Source: Trinickia diaoshuihuensis (lineage in GTDB: Bacteria > Pseudomonadota > Gammaproteobacteria > Burkholderiales > Burkholderiaceae). From it: a DNA stretch of 64,000 nucleotides. The notes beneath the pieces were generated by a model. That model did no database searches. It was not told where the DNA came from and was given only the letters and a program-made list of their open reading frames with translations. The DNA lies in assembly GCF_003390925.1 (NCBI RefSeq), contig NZ_QUBS01000033.1, positions 1 through 64,000 on the forward strand, read 5' to 3'. Of this stretch, positions 25,430 to 33,407 are shown in pieces. A program made the translations under genes and the position numbers. Position 1 is the stretch's first letter. Every line of letters begins with the position of its first letter.

Positions 25430-26116
25430 ATGACGAATCTCGCACTCTTCGACCTCGATCACACGCTCATCCCGACCGACAGCGACCACGAATGGGGTCG
25501 CTTCATCGTGAAGCTCGGCATTGTCAATGCCGACACCTATTTGCGTGACATCGATCGCTTCTACGCCGACTACAAGCGCGGCCAGCTCGACATCCACGCG
25601 TATCTCGAGACGATCCTCGCGCCGCTCGCCCATCGCTCGCGCGCCGAACTGGCCGCGTGGCACGAGCAGTTCATGCACGAGGTGATCAAGCCCGCCCTCA
25701 CCCCCGTTGCGTTCGAGCTCGTGCGCGAACATCAGGACAAGGGCGACTTGTGCTGCATCGTCACGGCGACGAACGAATTCATCACGCGTCCGATCGCCGA
25801 TGCGTTCGGCGTACCGATGCTGATCGCATGCGAAGTCGAAACGGTGGACGGCCAGCCGAACTCGCCGTTCACGGGACGCGGCACGGGCACGCCCAGCTAT
25901 CGCGAGGGCAAGATCGTGCGCGTCGAGTCGTGGCTCGCCTCGCTCGGCAAACGTTGGGCCGACTTCGAACATAGCTACTTTTACAGCGATTCGCATAACG
26001 ACATCCCGCTGCTCGAGAAGGTCACCGATCCGATCGCGACCAATCCCGACGCCACGCTGCGCGCGCATGCGCAAGCGAAGGGCTGGCGCATCCTCGATCT
26101 CTTCCAACCGTCGTGA
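25430..26116 (+). CDS. HAD-superfamily (subfamily IB) phosphatase, SerB-like
   Basis: 228 residues. The nucleophile motif FDLDHT (Asp8, Asp10) opens the protein. The Ser/Thr motif II is CIVTAT in the region 102-107, a Lys-containing GKIVRVESWL gives motif III, and YFYSDSHNDIPLLEKV gives motif IV. The helical cap follows motif I, as in class IB enzymes related to phosphoserine phosphatase. The substrate is unknown; related genes beside hda in proteobacteria are annotated as SerB-like or histidinol-phosphatase-like, so serine synthesis should not be assumed. It overlaps pcnB by 4 bp (GTGA), indicating coupled translation. Confidence 0.85.
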   Translation: MTNLALFDLDHTLIPTDSDHEWGRFIVKLGIVNADTYLRDIDRFYADYKRGQLDIHAYLETILAPLAHRSRAELAAWHEQFMHEVIKPALTPVAFELVREHQDKGDLCCIVTATNEFITRPIADAFGVPMLIACEVETVDGQPNSPFTGRGTGTPSYREGKIVRVESWLASLGKRWADFEHSYFYSDSHNDIPLLEKVTDPIATNPDATLRAHAQAKGWRILDLFQPS

Positions 26117-27678
26117 TCAAGAAACTCATCCGCAAGCTGCTCGGCCAAGATACGGATACGGCCGCGCCCGCGAGGGACGACTCCCTTGCCGAAGAGGCCG
26201 TCTGGACCGACGCCGCCACCGACGACGAAACGGCGCCGAAGCCGCGCCGCAAGAAGGCGCGGCCCGAGAAACGCGCGAGCGCGCCGGGGCCCGATGCGCC
26301 CGTGATCTTGTCGTCCGACGTTCATGGCATCGATCCGTCGCTGATCTCGCGCAACGCCGTGCGAGTCACCGACACGTTGCAGCAGGCCGGCTACCGCGCA
26401 TTCATCGTGGGCGGCGCCGTGCGCGACCTGCTGCTCGGTATCGCGCCGAAGGATTTCGACGTCGCCACGGACGCGACCCCCGAACAGGTCCAGCGTTTGT
26501 TCCGCCGGGCTCGGTTGATCGGCCGGCGCTTCCAGATCGTACACGTGCAGTTCGGGCAGGAGATCATCGAGGTCTCCACGTTCCGCGCCTTGGTGGATGC
26601 CCCGAAGGAAGCGCCCTCGGAGGATGCCACACCCAAGCGCCTGCGCCGCGACGAACTCGACCGGCGCACGCACGCCGTCGATGCGAGCGGGCGCGTGCTG
26701 CGCGACAACGTCTGGGGCGAGCAACACGAAGACGCGACCCGGCGCGACTTCACGATCAACGCGATGTATTACGACCCGGCGACGCAGACGGTTCTCGATT
26801 ATCACAACGGCATGGGCGACGTACGCGCGCGCCTGCTGCGGATGATCGGCGATCCCGCCACGCGCTATCGCGAGGATCCGGTCCGGATGCTGCGCGTCGT
26901 GCGATTCGCGGCCAAGCTCGGGTTCGAGATCGAGGAAGCCACGCGCGCCCCGATCGAGCCGCTGGCAGATCTCATCCATAACGTGCCGGCCGCGCGTCTG
27001 TTCGACGAGATGCTCAAGCTGCTGCTGTCGGGCCATGCGTTGGCGTGCCTCAAGCAATTGCGCAAGCACGGCCTGCATCACGGCTTGCTGCCGCTGCTCG
27101 ACGTCGTGCTGGAGCAGCCGCACGGCGAATCGTTCATCACACTCGCGCTGAACAGCACCGATGCGCGTGTGAGAGCCGGCAAAGGCGTCTCGCCCGGGTT
27201 CCTATTCGCGACGCTGCTCTGGCACGATGTTCAGCAGCGTGCGCAGCAATATGAAGCGAACGGCGAGTTTCCGGTCCCCGCGCTCCACCACGCGATGGAC
27301 GACGTGCTCGAGATGCAAACCGAGAAGCTGGCGATCCACAAGCGGTTCTCGGCCGACATGCGCGAGATTTGGGGATTGCAGGCGCGCCTCGAAAAACGCT
27401 CCGGCCGCAGCCCGCTGAAGCTCATCGAACACCAAAGATTTAGAGCGGGTTATGATTTCCTCCTGTTACGGTGCGAATCGGGCGAACTCGATCCCGCGAT
27501 CGGCGCGTGGTGGACATCCTTCCTAGAAGGCACCCCCGCCGAGCGCGAGACGCTGTTGTCGCAAGGCGGCCGCGAACGCGGACCGCGCAAGCGGCGCCGC
27601 CGCGGTGGGCGCAGTCGCAAGAGCGGTGAAGGCGAGAGCGCCGACACGCTGGACGCGCCGAGCTCGCAAGAAGACTGA
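26113..27678 (+). CDS. pcnB: PcnB, poly(A) polymerase I
   Basis: 521 residues from a GTG overlapping the HAD-gene stop. The nucleotidyltransferase core has the class II signature VGGAVRDLLLGIAPKDFDVATDA (from residue 99), with catalytic Asp114 and Asp116, then RRFQIVHVQFG, RRDFTINAMYYD and the RNA-binding EDPVRMLRVVRFAAKLGF. DVA rather than the tRNA-CCA-enzyme pattern, together with the long C-terminus, favours poly(A) polymerase. An N-terminal 70-residue charged extension (RRKKARPEK) and an Arg/Lys/Gly-rich tail (about 485-510) are likely RNA-contact or localisation elements. Polyadenylation in the cytoplasm speeds RNA decay and affects plasmid copy number. Confidence 0.93.
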   Translation: MIKKLIRKLLGQDTDTAAPARDDSLAEEAVWTDAATDDETAPKPRRKKARPEKRASAPGPDAPVILSSDVHGIDPSLISRNAVRVTDTLQQAGYRAFIVGGAVRDLLLGIAPKDFDVATDATPEQVQRLFRRARLIGRRFQIVHVQFGQEIIEVSTFRALVDAPKEAPSEDATPKRLRRDELDRRTHAVDASGRVLRDNVWGEQHEDATRRDFTINAMYYDPATQTVLDYHNGMGDVRARLLRMIGDPATRYREDPVRMLRVVRFAAKLGFEIEEATRAPIEPLADLIHNVPAARLFDEMLKLLLSGHALACLKQLRKHGLHHGLLPLLDVVLEQPHGESFITLALNSTDARVRAGKGVSPGFLFATLLWHDVQQRAQQYEANGEFPVPALHHAMDDVLEMQTEKLAIHKRFSADMREIWGLQARLEKRSGRSPLKLIEHQRFRAGYDFLLLRCESGELDPAIGAWWTSFLEGTPAERETLLSQGGRERGPRKRRRRGGRSRKSGEGESADTLDAPSSQED

Positions 27679-27681
27679 ACG

Positions 27682-27698
27682 GGCGGCGCATTGCCGCC
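27682..27698 (+). other. Small intercistronic hairpin between pcnB and folK
   Basis: GGCGGC-gcatt-GCCGCC forms a 6-bp stem in the 55-bp gap. There is no T-run. It may mark an mRNA-processing or 3'-end element, but nothing more can be said. Confidence 0.3.
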
Positions 27699-27733
27699 GT
27701 ACGCCAAGTCAGGAAGTCGTAGGAAGCCATGCC

Positions 27734-28345
27734 ATGACGGTTGCTTATCTCGGTCTAGGCGCGAACCTAGGGGATGCTCGCCAATCCCTGAAGGATGCGG
27801 TCGTCTGCCTCGCCCAGCAGCATGCCATCACCGTGCTTGCGAAATCGAGCTTGTACCGCACCGCGCCGATCGATGCCGGCGGCGACGATTACTACAATTT
27901 GGTCGTCAAGCTCGAAACGTCGCTCAGCGCGCCGGCCCTGCTCGCCCTCTGTCATCGGATCGAGCATCATTTCGGCCGCGAGCGCCCCTTTCGCAACGCG
28001 CCGCGGACGCTCGATCTCGATATCGTTCTGTACGGCGATGCGCGCATGGACGAGCCCGATCTCGTCATCCCGCATCCGCGCGCCCACCAGCGCGCCTTCG
28101 TGCTCGTGCCGTTGGTCGAAATCGACCCCGAGATCGTCATCCCCGGTCATGGCCGGGCCGAAGCGTTGCTGCCGGGCGTCGCCGACCAACGCATCGAAAA
28201 AGTGAAGACCTGCTGCTGCCCCGTGGCCGACGCGCTGGCGAGGGCGGCGAAAAAGGCCGTGGGCGCGTGCGGCAAGGATCGCGCCGCGTCCGGCGACGCG
28301 GCGGCCTCGGAAGCGTCGGCCGCCACCCATGGCGGTCACTCTTGA
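27734..28345 (+). CDS. folK: FolK, 6-hydroxymethyl-7,8-dihydropterin pyrophosphokinase
   Basis: 203 residues from the ATG at 27734, with AGGA before it. It adds pyrophosphate from ATP in folate synthesis. YLGLGANLGDARQSL opens the protein, RTAPIDAGGDDYYNLVVKLET follows, and RPFRNAPRTLDLDIVLYG contains the metal-binding Asp94 and Asp96. HPRAHQRAFVLVPL is the final conserved block. After about residue 155 there is an unusual 45-residue tail starting KTCCCPVADAL and ending in low-complexity Ala/Ser/His, beyond the usual 160-residue enzyme. Its last base overlaps the kinase ATG (TGATG). Confidence 0.94.
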   Translation: MTVAYLGLGANLGDARQSLKDAVVCLAQQHAITVLAKSSLYRTAPIDAGGDDYYNLVVKLETSLSAPALLALCHRIEHHFGRERPFRNAPRTLDLDIVLYGDARMDEPDLVIPHPRAHQRAFVLVPLVEIDPEIVIPGHGRAEALLPGVADQRIEKVKTCCCPVADALARAAKKAVGACGKDRAASGDAAASEASAATHGGHS

Positions 28346-29028
28346 TGCCGTCCAATGCCCCGCCCGTGACGGTGACGGCGCCCGATTTGCGCGCCCCGCA
28401 TCGCTACATCGCCGTCGAGGGCCCGATCGGGGTCGGCAAGACATCGCTCGTGCAGCGGCTGGCCGAGCGTTGGCCGATGCGTCCGCTCCTCGAGAAGCCG
28501 GAGGACAATCCGTTTCTCGCCCGCTTTTACGGCGACATGCCGCGCTACGCATTGTCGACCGAACTTCAATTTGCGATACAGCGCGCGCAAGAAGCCGGGC
28601 AAACGGCCGATATCCTGGCGCACGGCGGCGCGGTCGTTACCGATTTCATCGCGCAAAAAAGCGGCATCTTCGCGCGACTCACGCTCGATGACGACGAGTG
28701 GCGCCTTTACGAAGCGCTCGTGGGGCGCATCGCGCTCGGCGATGCGCCTGTCCCGGACCTCGTCATCCATCTGCAGGCGAGCCCGCCGACGTTGCTCTCG
28801 CGCGTTCACAAGCGCGCCCGAGCCGACGAGGCGCGCATCACGGAAGCGTATCTGCGCGAGCTCGGCGACGCTTACGACCAGTTTTTCTATCACTATGACG
28901 ACAGCCCCGTGCTGACCGTCAATACCGAGCACCTCGATCTGCTGGACTCCGACGCGGATTTCGCCCTGCTGCTCGAGCACATCGAGACCATGCGCGGGCG
29001 CAAGGCAAGCTTCGTCAAAGCGCTTTAA
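28345..29028 (+). CDS. Deoxynucleoside kinase (dNK/dGK-dAK family)
   Basis: 227 residues. P-loop GPIGVGKT is at residues 26-33. The conserved LEKPEDNPFLARFYGDMPRYAL region supplies the base-catalyst Glu of the LEEP-type motif. DFIAQKSGIFARLTL and the KRARADEARITEAYLRELGDAY lid region follow. The family phosphorylates deoxynucleosides for dNTP salvage in the cytoplasm. The start overlaps the folK stop by one base, and panB follows after 56 bp. The folK-kinase-panB order is common in beta-proteobacteria, but the preferred base of this enzyme is not readable from sequence. Confidence 0.85.
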   Translation: MPSNAPPVTVTAPDLRAPHRYIAVEGPIGVGKTSLVQRLAERWPMRPLLEKPEDNPFLARFYGDMPRYALSTELQFAIQRAQEAGQTADILAHGGAVVTDFIAQKSGIFARLTLDDDEWRLYEALVGRIALGDAPVPDLVIHLQASPPTLLSRVHKRARADEARITEAYLRELGDAYDQFFYHYDDSPVLTVNTEHLDLLDSDADFALLLEHIETMRGRKASFVKAL

Positions 29029-29084
29029 TATCCGCTCCGGCAGCGCGCTCGCGCTAATTTTCCTTTCTGAATGCGAGACCTTCG

Positions 29085-29900
29085 ATGACCTATTTGCAGG
29101 AATCCAACCGGCCGAAGATTACAGTGCCGAAACTGCAAGCGATGCGCGAGGCGGGCGAAAAAATCACGATGCTGACCTGCTACGACGCGAGCTTCGCCGC
29201 CCTGCTCGATCGTGCCGGCGTGGACGTGCAGTTGATCGGCGATTCGCTCGGCAATGTCATTCAAGGCCAAAGCACCACGCTGCCCGTGACGCTCGCCGAC
29301 ATCGCCTATCACACCGCCTGCGTCGCGCGTGTGCAACCGCGCGGCCTCATCGTCGCCGACCTGCCGTTCGGTACCTATGGGACGCCCGCCGATGCGTTCG
29401 CGAGCGCCGTCGAATTGATGCGGGCGGGCGCGCAAATGGTGAAGCTCGAAGGCGGCGAATGGCTGGCCGAGACGATCCGTTTCCTCGTCGAACGGTCGGT
29501 GCCGGTATGCGCGCACCTTGGGCTCACGCCGCAATCGGTGCACGCGTTCGGCGGCTTCAAGGTGCAAGGCAAGACCGAGGAAGGCGCGCAGCAATTGCTG
29601 CGCGATGCGCTCGCGGTGCAAAACGCGGGGGCGCAACTGATCGTGCTCGAAGCGATTCCGGCCGCCGTGGCCGGCGAGGTGACGCGCGCCGTCGCGATCC
29701 CGACGATCGGCATCGGCGCCGGCGTCGATTGTTCGGGCCAAGTGCTCGTCTTGCACGACATGCTCGGGGTCTTCCCCGGCAAGCCGGCTCGCTTCGTCAA
29801 GGACTTCATGGCGGGTGCGCCCAGCATCGGCGCCGCCATCGAGGCTTATGTGAAGGCCGTGAAGGACGGCTCGTTTCCCGGACCCGAGCACATCTTCTAA
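29085..29900 (+). CDS. panB: PanB, 3-methyl-2-oxobutanoate hydroxymethyltransferase
   Basis: 271 residues, the normal size. It transfers a hydroxymethyl group from methylene-tetrahydrofolate to ketoisovalerate, the first committed pantothenate step. [20 protein letters not shown] (about 30-49), [56 protein letters not shown] and the Glu-containing [10 protein letters not shown] block are all intact. It is transcribed with folK and the kinase; the folate link between folK and panB may be incidental. panC and panD are not in the window. Confidence 0.96.
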   Translation: MTYLQESNRPKITVPKLQAMREAGEKITMLTCYDASFAALLDRAGVDVQLIGDSLGNVIQGQSTTLPVTLADIAYHTACVARVQPRGLIVADLPFGTYGTPADAFASAVELMRAGAQMVKLEGGEWLAETIRFLVERSVPVCAHLGLTPQSVHAFGGFKVQGKTEEGAQQLLRDALAVQNAGAQLIVLEAIPAAVAGEVTRAVAIPTIGIGAGVDCSGQVLVLHDMLGVFPGKPARFVKDFMAGAPSIGAAIEAYVKAVKDGSFPGPEHIF

Positions 29901-29912
29901 TAAAAGACGCGG

Positions 29913-29941
29913 GGCGCCGTCTCGGCATCGGCAACGGCGCC
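29913..29941. terminator. Possible hairpin between convergent panB and pabBC
   Basis: GGCGCCGT (29913-29920) and ACGGCGCC (29934-29941) form a perfect 8-bp stem with a 13-nt loop in the 61-bp convergent gap. Neither side has a T-run, so termination here is only suggested by position. Confidence 0.35.
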
Positions 29942-29961
29942 GAGGAGGAACAGGCCCGGCT

Positions 29962-31974
29962 TTATGCGTTTCTCATAATCCGCGCCGGCAAAGCGCCGCG
30001 CAGCGCATTGCACACGATGACGGCTTGCGCGCTTTGCAAATCGGCTTGCGTTAGCGTCCGCTCGCGCGCGCCCATCGCCGCGTCCTCGAGCAGCACTTGC
30101 CGCATGATGCCGGGCAGCAAGCCCGCCGAGAGCGGCGGCGTGTACCAGCGTCCATCGAGCTTGACGAAGACGTTCGAGCGGCCGCCCTCGGTCAGCTCGC
30201 CTCGCTCGTTGAAGAACAGCGCATCGAAGGCGCCGAACGTTTCGGCGAGTCGCCATGCGCGGTCGTACTCGGCGCGCGAGGTCGTCTTGTGACGCAGCAA
30301 GTAGTCGATTCGGCGCATCGGCGCGAAGCCGTGCTCCGCGGCGAGTATCACGCCGACGGGGGCATCGGCATCTTGCTCGCGGCCCGCATCGGCGAGGCGG
30401 GGCACCGGACCGAGCGGCCCGCCGACGATCTCCGCCTGGCCACCCTTGCTCAGCGCGAGCCGCACACGGTGCGCAACGCCTGCCGCCAATTGCCCGCAAT
30501 GCTCGGCGAGCCGCGCGCGCAGCGCCGCCGCATCGAACGCGAAGCCCAGTTCGGCGGCACTCGCGCCAAGGCGAGCGAGATGCCGCTCGAGATAGCGAAC
30601 GCCGTCCGCTCGCGTCGCATGCATCGTCTCGAACAATTGCAGGCCCGGATCCGCATCCGTTAGGAACTTCGCCTTGAGCCGGCACTCGGCATACTCGTCG
30701 AGCGCCACGCTATCGAGCACGATGCCGCCGCCCACACCCATCGTTCCACGCCGCGTACCGCCGGCACCTGTAGGCGCATCGAGCGTCAATGTGCGGATCG
30801 CCACCGATAGGCAAAAATCGCCGCATACCGGCGTATGAACGTCGCCTTCCCGATCGTCATCGCTCCGGGCGGGCGGCGGCGCGTCTATCCAGCCGATCAT
30901 GCCCGTATAGAGCCCGCGCGGCGTCGTCTCGATTTGATCGATGAGCTGCATGGTCCGGTGCTTCGGCGCGCCGGTGATCGAGCCGCATGGAAAGAGCGCA
31001 CGCAGGATATCGGCGAACGACGTGCGCTCGCGCAACTCGGCCTCGATCGTCGAAGTCATCGCCCAAATCGAAGGATAGGGCTCCACCGAAAAGAGCGCGG
31101 GCACGCACACCGAGCCCGTCTTCGCCACGCGCGACAAGTCGTTGCGCAGCAGGTCGACGATCATGAGATTCTCGGCCCGATTCTTAGGATCCGTGCGCAA
31201 GAAGTCCGCCGCCCGGGCGTCGTCCTCGGGCGACGCGCCGCGCGCCGTCGTTCCCTTCATCGGCCGGGTACGCAAGCGCTCCCCGTTCTTTTCCACGAAA
31301 AGCTCGGGCGAGCACGAGAGCACCCACTGATCGCCCGGCAACGCGACGAGCGCGCCATACCGGACCGGCTGCCGCGCACGTAAGCGCCGATACAGGCCGA
31401 TCGGCGAACCGAACGCGTCGAAGCCAAGCCGATAGGTGTAATTGATTTGGTAGGATTCGCCGGCGCGCAAGGCTTCGTGTACGGCCGCGATCGCTTCGAC
31501 GAACGCGTCGCGCGTCACGCTCTCGACCACGTTGACCGCGCTCGCGACGGATGGCGGCGCGAGTGCGGCCGTCTCGTCGGCGCTGCTCGACGACCCCTGC
31601 AAACCGCCATCGAGTTCGGCCAGCCACGCGTCGACCTGTTCGCGCGAGCATCGCTCGCACCGCGCGAACAATAAAAAACGCAGCGGGGCGTCACCGCCGC
31701 GCTGCGTGAAATGAATGGCTGGCCGCGCTGCCGAAAGCGAGCGCCGCTGACCGAACTCCAGATCTCGTCCGAACTCGTATTCGCCAAGCACGACCGCATG
31801 CAATCCCGCGCGCATATCGCGCTCGAGTTCGGCGCATACCGCATCGAGCATTGCCGCGTCCGCGCACACATGCTCGCGCACGAAGCCCGTATAGAGGCGG
31901 CTCGTCGGCGTCGCCGCGCTCGCCTCGCAGTCGTCGAGCAGCACAAAAGGCGCGCCGCGCTCTTCTACGTTCAT
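29962..31974 (-). CDS. pabB: Fused PabB-PabC: aminodeoxychorismate synthase component I plus 4-amino-4-deoxychorismate lyase
   Basis: 670 residues with two domains. Residues about 150-430 are the chorismate-binding PabB domain: GESYQINYTYRL, RTRPMKGTTARG (the PIKGT-type Lys motif with Met for Ile), NLMIVDLLRNDL, FPCGSITGAPK and DFCLSVAIRTL. Residues about 440-670 are a PLP fold-IV PabC lyase: LQLFETMHA, RYLERHLARL, LLRHKTTSRAEYDRAW with the Schiff-base Lys near 561, ELTEGGRSNVFV and LPGIMRQVLL. Together they make p-aminobenzoate from chorismate with ammonia from a separate PabA, which is not in the window. The fusion is known in several proteobacteria. Confidence 0.92.
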   Translation of the reverse strand: MNVEERGAPFVLLDDCEASAATPTSRLYTGFVREHVCADAAMLDAVCAELERDMRAGLHAVVLGEYEFGRDLEFGQRRSLSAARPAIHFTQRGGDAPLRFLLFARCERCSREQVDAWLAELDGGLQGSSSSADETAALAPPSVASAVNVVESVTRDAFVEAIAAVHEALRAGESYQINYTYRLGFDAFGSPIGLYRRLRARQPVRYGALVALPGDQWVLSCSPELFVEKNGERLRTRPMKGTTARGASPEDDARAADFLRTDPKNRAENLMIVDLLRNDLSRVAKTGSVCVPALFSVEPYPSIWAMTSTIEAELRERTSFADILRALFPCGSITGAPKHRTMQLIDQIETTPRGLYTGMIGWIDAPPPARSDDDREGDVHTPVCGDFCLSVAIRTLTLDAPTGAGGTRRGTMGVGGGIVLDSVALDEYAECRLKAKFLTDADPGLQLFETMHATRADGVRYLERHLARLGASAAELGFAFDAAALRARLAEHCGQLAAGVAHRVRLALSKGGQAEIVGGPLGPVPRLADAGREQDADAPVGVILAAEHGFAPMRRIDYLLRHKTTSRAEYDRAWRLAETFGAFDALFFNERGELTEGGRSNVFVKLDGRWYTPPLSAGLLPGIMRQVLLEDAAMGARERTLTQADLQSAQAVIVCNALRGALPARIMRNA

Positions 31975-32026
31975 TTACGTTGTCCGTCGGCGCGCCCGCG
32001 CGGCAGTTCACACGGAACGCGCGGCC

Positions 32027-32046
32027 GATCGGCCCGCCGGCCGATC
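32027..32046. terminator. Hairpin at the end of dnaJ
   Basis: GATCGGCC and GGCCGATC pair perfectly over 8 bp around a 4-nt loop and overlap the dnaJ stop codon. There is no T-run after it in the direction of transcription, so its role could equally be mRNA 3'-end stabilisation. Confidence 0.35.
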
Positions 32047-33181
32047 AATCGAAAAAGCTCTTCACGCGGTCGAACCAGCTCTTGCTTTGCGGGCTATGCC
32101 GCGGCCCGCCCTCCACGAGCGACTTCTCGAATTGCTTGAGCAGATCGCGTTGCGTGTCGGTGAGCTTGACGGGCGTCTCGACTTGCACGTGCACGTACAA
32201 ATCGCCAGGTACGCTCGAGCGCAAGCCCTTGATACCCTTGCCGCGCAAGCGGAACGTCTTGCCCGACTGCGTTCCCTCGGGCACGGTGAACGTCGCGCGG
32301 CCCGCGAGCGTCGGCACTTCGATCTCGCCGCCGAGCGCCGCCGTCGTGAACGGAATCGGCATTTGGCAGTGCAGATCGTCGCCATCGCGCTCGAAGACGG
32401 TATGCGCCTTGATATGGATCTCGACGTACAAATCTCCCGGCGGCCCGCCGTTGACGCCCGGCTCGCCGTTGCCCGACGAGCGGATGCGCATGCCGTCGTC
32501 GATCCCGGCCGGAATCTTGACCTCGAGCGTCTTCGTTTCCTTCACCTTGCCCGCGCCGTGGCAGTTCAAGCACGGATCGGGGATATAGGTGCCGCTGCCG
32601 TGACACTTGGGACACGTCTGCTGGATGCTGAAAAAGCCTTGCGACATGCGCACGGCACCCGAGCCGTTACAGGTCGGACACGTTTCGGGCTTCGTACCCG
32701 GCTTGGCGCCCGAACCATGGCAGATCTCGCACGAGACCCAGCTCGGCACGCGGATCTGCGTCTCGCAGCCGTGCGCGGCTTGCTCGAGCGTGATTTCCAT
32801 GCTGTAGCGCAAGTCGGCGCCGCGATACACCTGCGGACCCGCGCGTCCACGGCCCGCGCCGCCGGCCGCCTGCCCGAAGATGTCGCCGAAGATATCGCCG
32901 AACGCATCGGCGAAACCGCCGAAACCTTGGGCGCCGGCGGCCCCGGCCATGTTCGGATCGACGCCGGCATGGCCGTACTGGTCGTAGGCCGCGCGCTTTT
33001 GCGCGTCCGAGAGCATTTCATAGGCTTCCTTCGCCTCTTTGAAACGCTCCTCGGCATTCTTGTTGTCGGGGTTGCGGTCGGGGTGGTACTTCATCGCGAG
33101 CTTGCGATACGCCTTCTTGATCTCGTCGTCGCTCGCATTCTTGGCAACGCCCAGAACCTCGTAGTAATCCCGTTTCGCCAT
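32045..33181 (-). CDS. dnaJ: DnaJ, Hsp40 co-chaperone
   Basis: 378 residues, full-length type I DnaJ. The J domain has the HPD motif in YHPDRNPDN (about 33-41). A Gly/Phe/Ala-rich region follows (about 75-125). The zinc-binding domain has four CxxCxGxG repeats: [24 protein letters not shown] and CLNCHGAG. The C-terminal substrate-binding and dimerisation domains are complete. It stimulates DnaK ATPase and delivers substrates in the cytoplasm. It is 226 bp downstream of dnaK on the same strand, with a strong hairpin in the gap. Confidence 0.97.
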   Translation of the reverse strand: MAKRDYYEVLGVAKNASDDEIKKAYRKLAMKYHPDRNPDNKNAEERFKEAKEAYEMLSDAQKRAAYDQYGHAGVDPNMAGAAGAQGFGGFADAFGDIFGDIFGQAAGGAGRGRAGPQVYRGADLRYSMEITLEQAAHGCETQIRVPSWVSCEICHGSGAKPGTKPETCPTCNGSGAVRMSQGFFSIQQTCPKCHGSGTYIPDPCLNCHGAGKVKETKTLEVKIPAGIDDGMRIRSSGNGEPGVNGGPPGDLYVEIHIKAHTVFERDGDDLHCQMPIPFTTAALGGEIEVPTLAGRATFTVPEGTQSGKTFRLRGKGIKGLRSSVPGDLYVHVQVETPVKLTDTQRDLLKQFEKSLVEGGPRHSPQSKSWFDRVKSFFD

Positions 33182-33348
33182 CGGTTCACCGCCGGTTCGC
33201 GCGTGTCGCGCGACCGCTCCTTTCGCATACTGTGGAGTCTTGCGACTCGTTAGACAGGCGCCGCGAGGCCCGCATCAACCGGCCAAGCGTCCCGCCCTCC
33301 ATAAAACAAATGTGCCCGGAGAACCCGAAGGCCCGCCAGGCGTCGATT

Positions 33349-33379
33349 CGGCCGGTCGTTTCGCGAGAAACGCCGGCCG
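33349..33379 (-). other. Strong hairpin in the dnaK-dnaJ intergenic region
   Basis: CGGCCGG (33349-33355) and CCGGCCG (33373-33379) pair perfectly, and inner TTTC/GAAA extends the stem around a GCGA loop. No T-run follows on the minus strand. A partial terminator, processing site or stabiliser that lowers dnaJ relative to dnaK is a reasonable but untested reading. Confidence 0.45.
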
Positions 33380-33407
33380 CTTCACGGCGCGAGAACGCAA
33401 CCGTCGG

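Noticed and set aside
28345-29028. Thymidylate kinase as identity of the folK-adjacent kinase
   Set aside because: The motif order (GPIGVGKT, LEKPEDNPFL, KRARADEARI) is that of deoxynucleoside kinases, and the DRxx signature of bacterial Tmk is absent.
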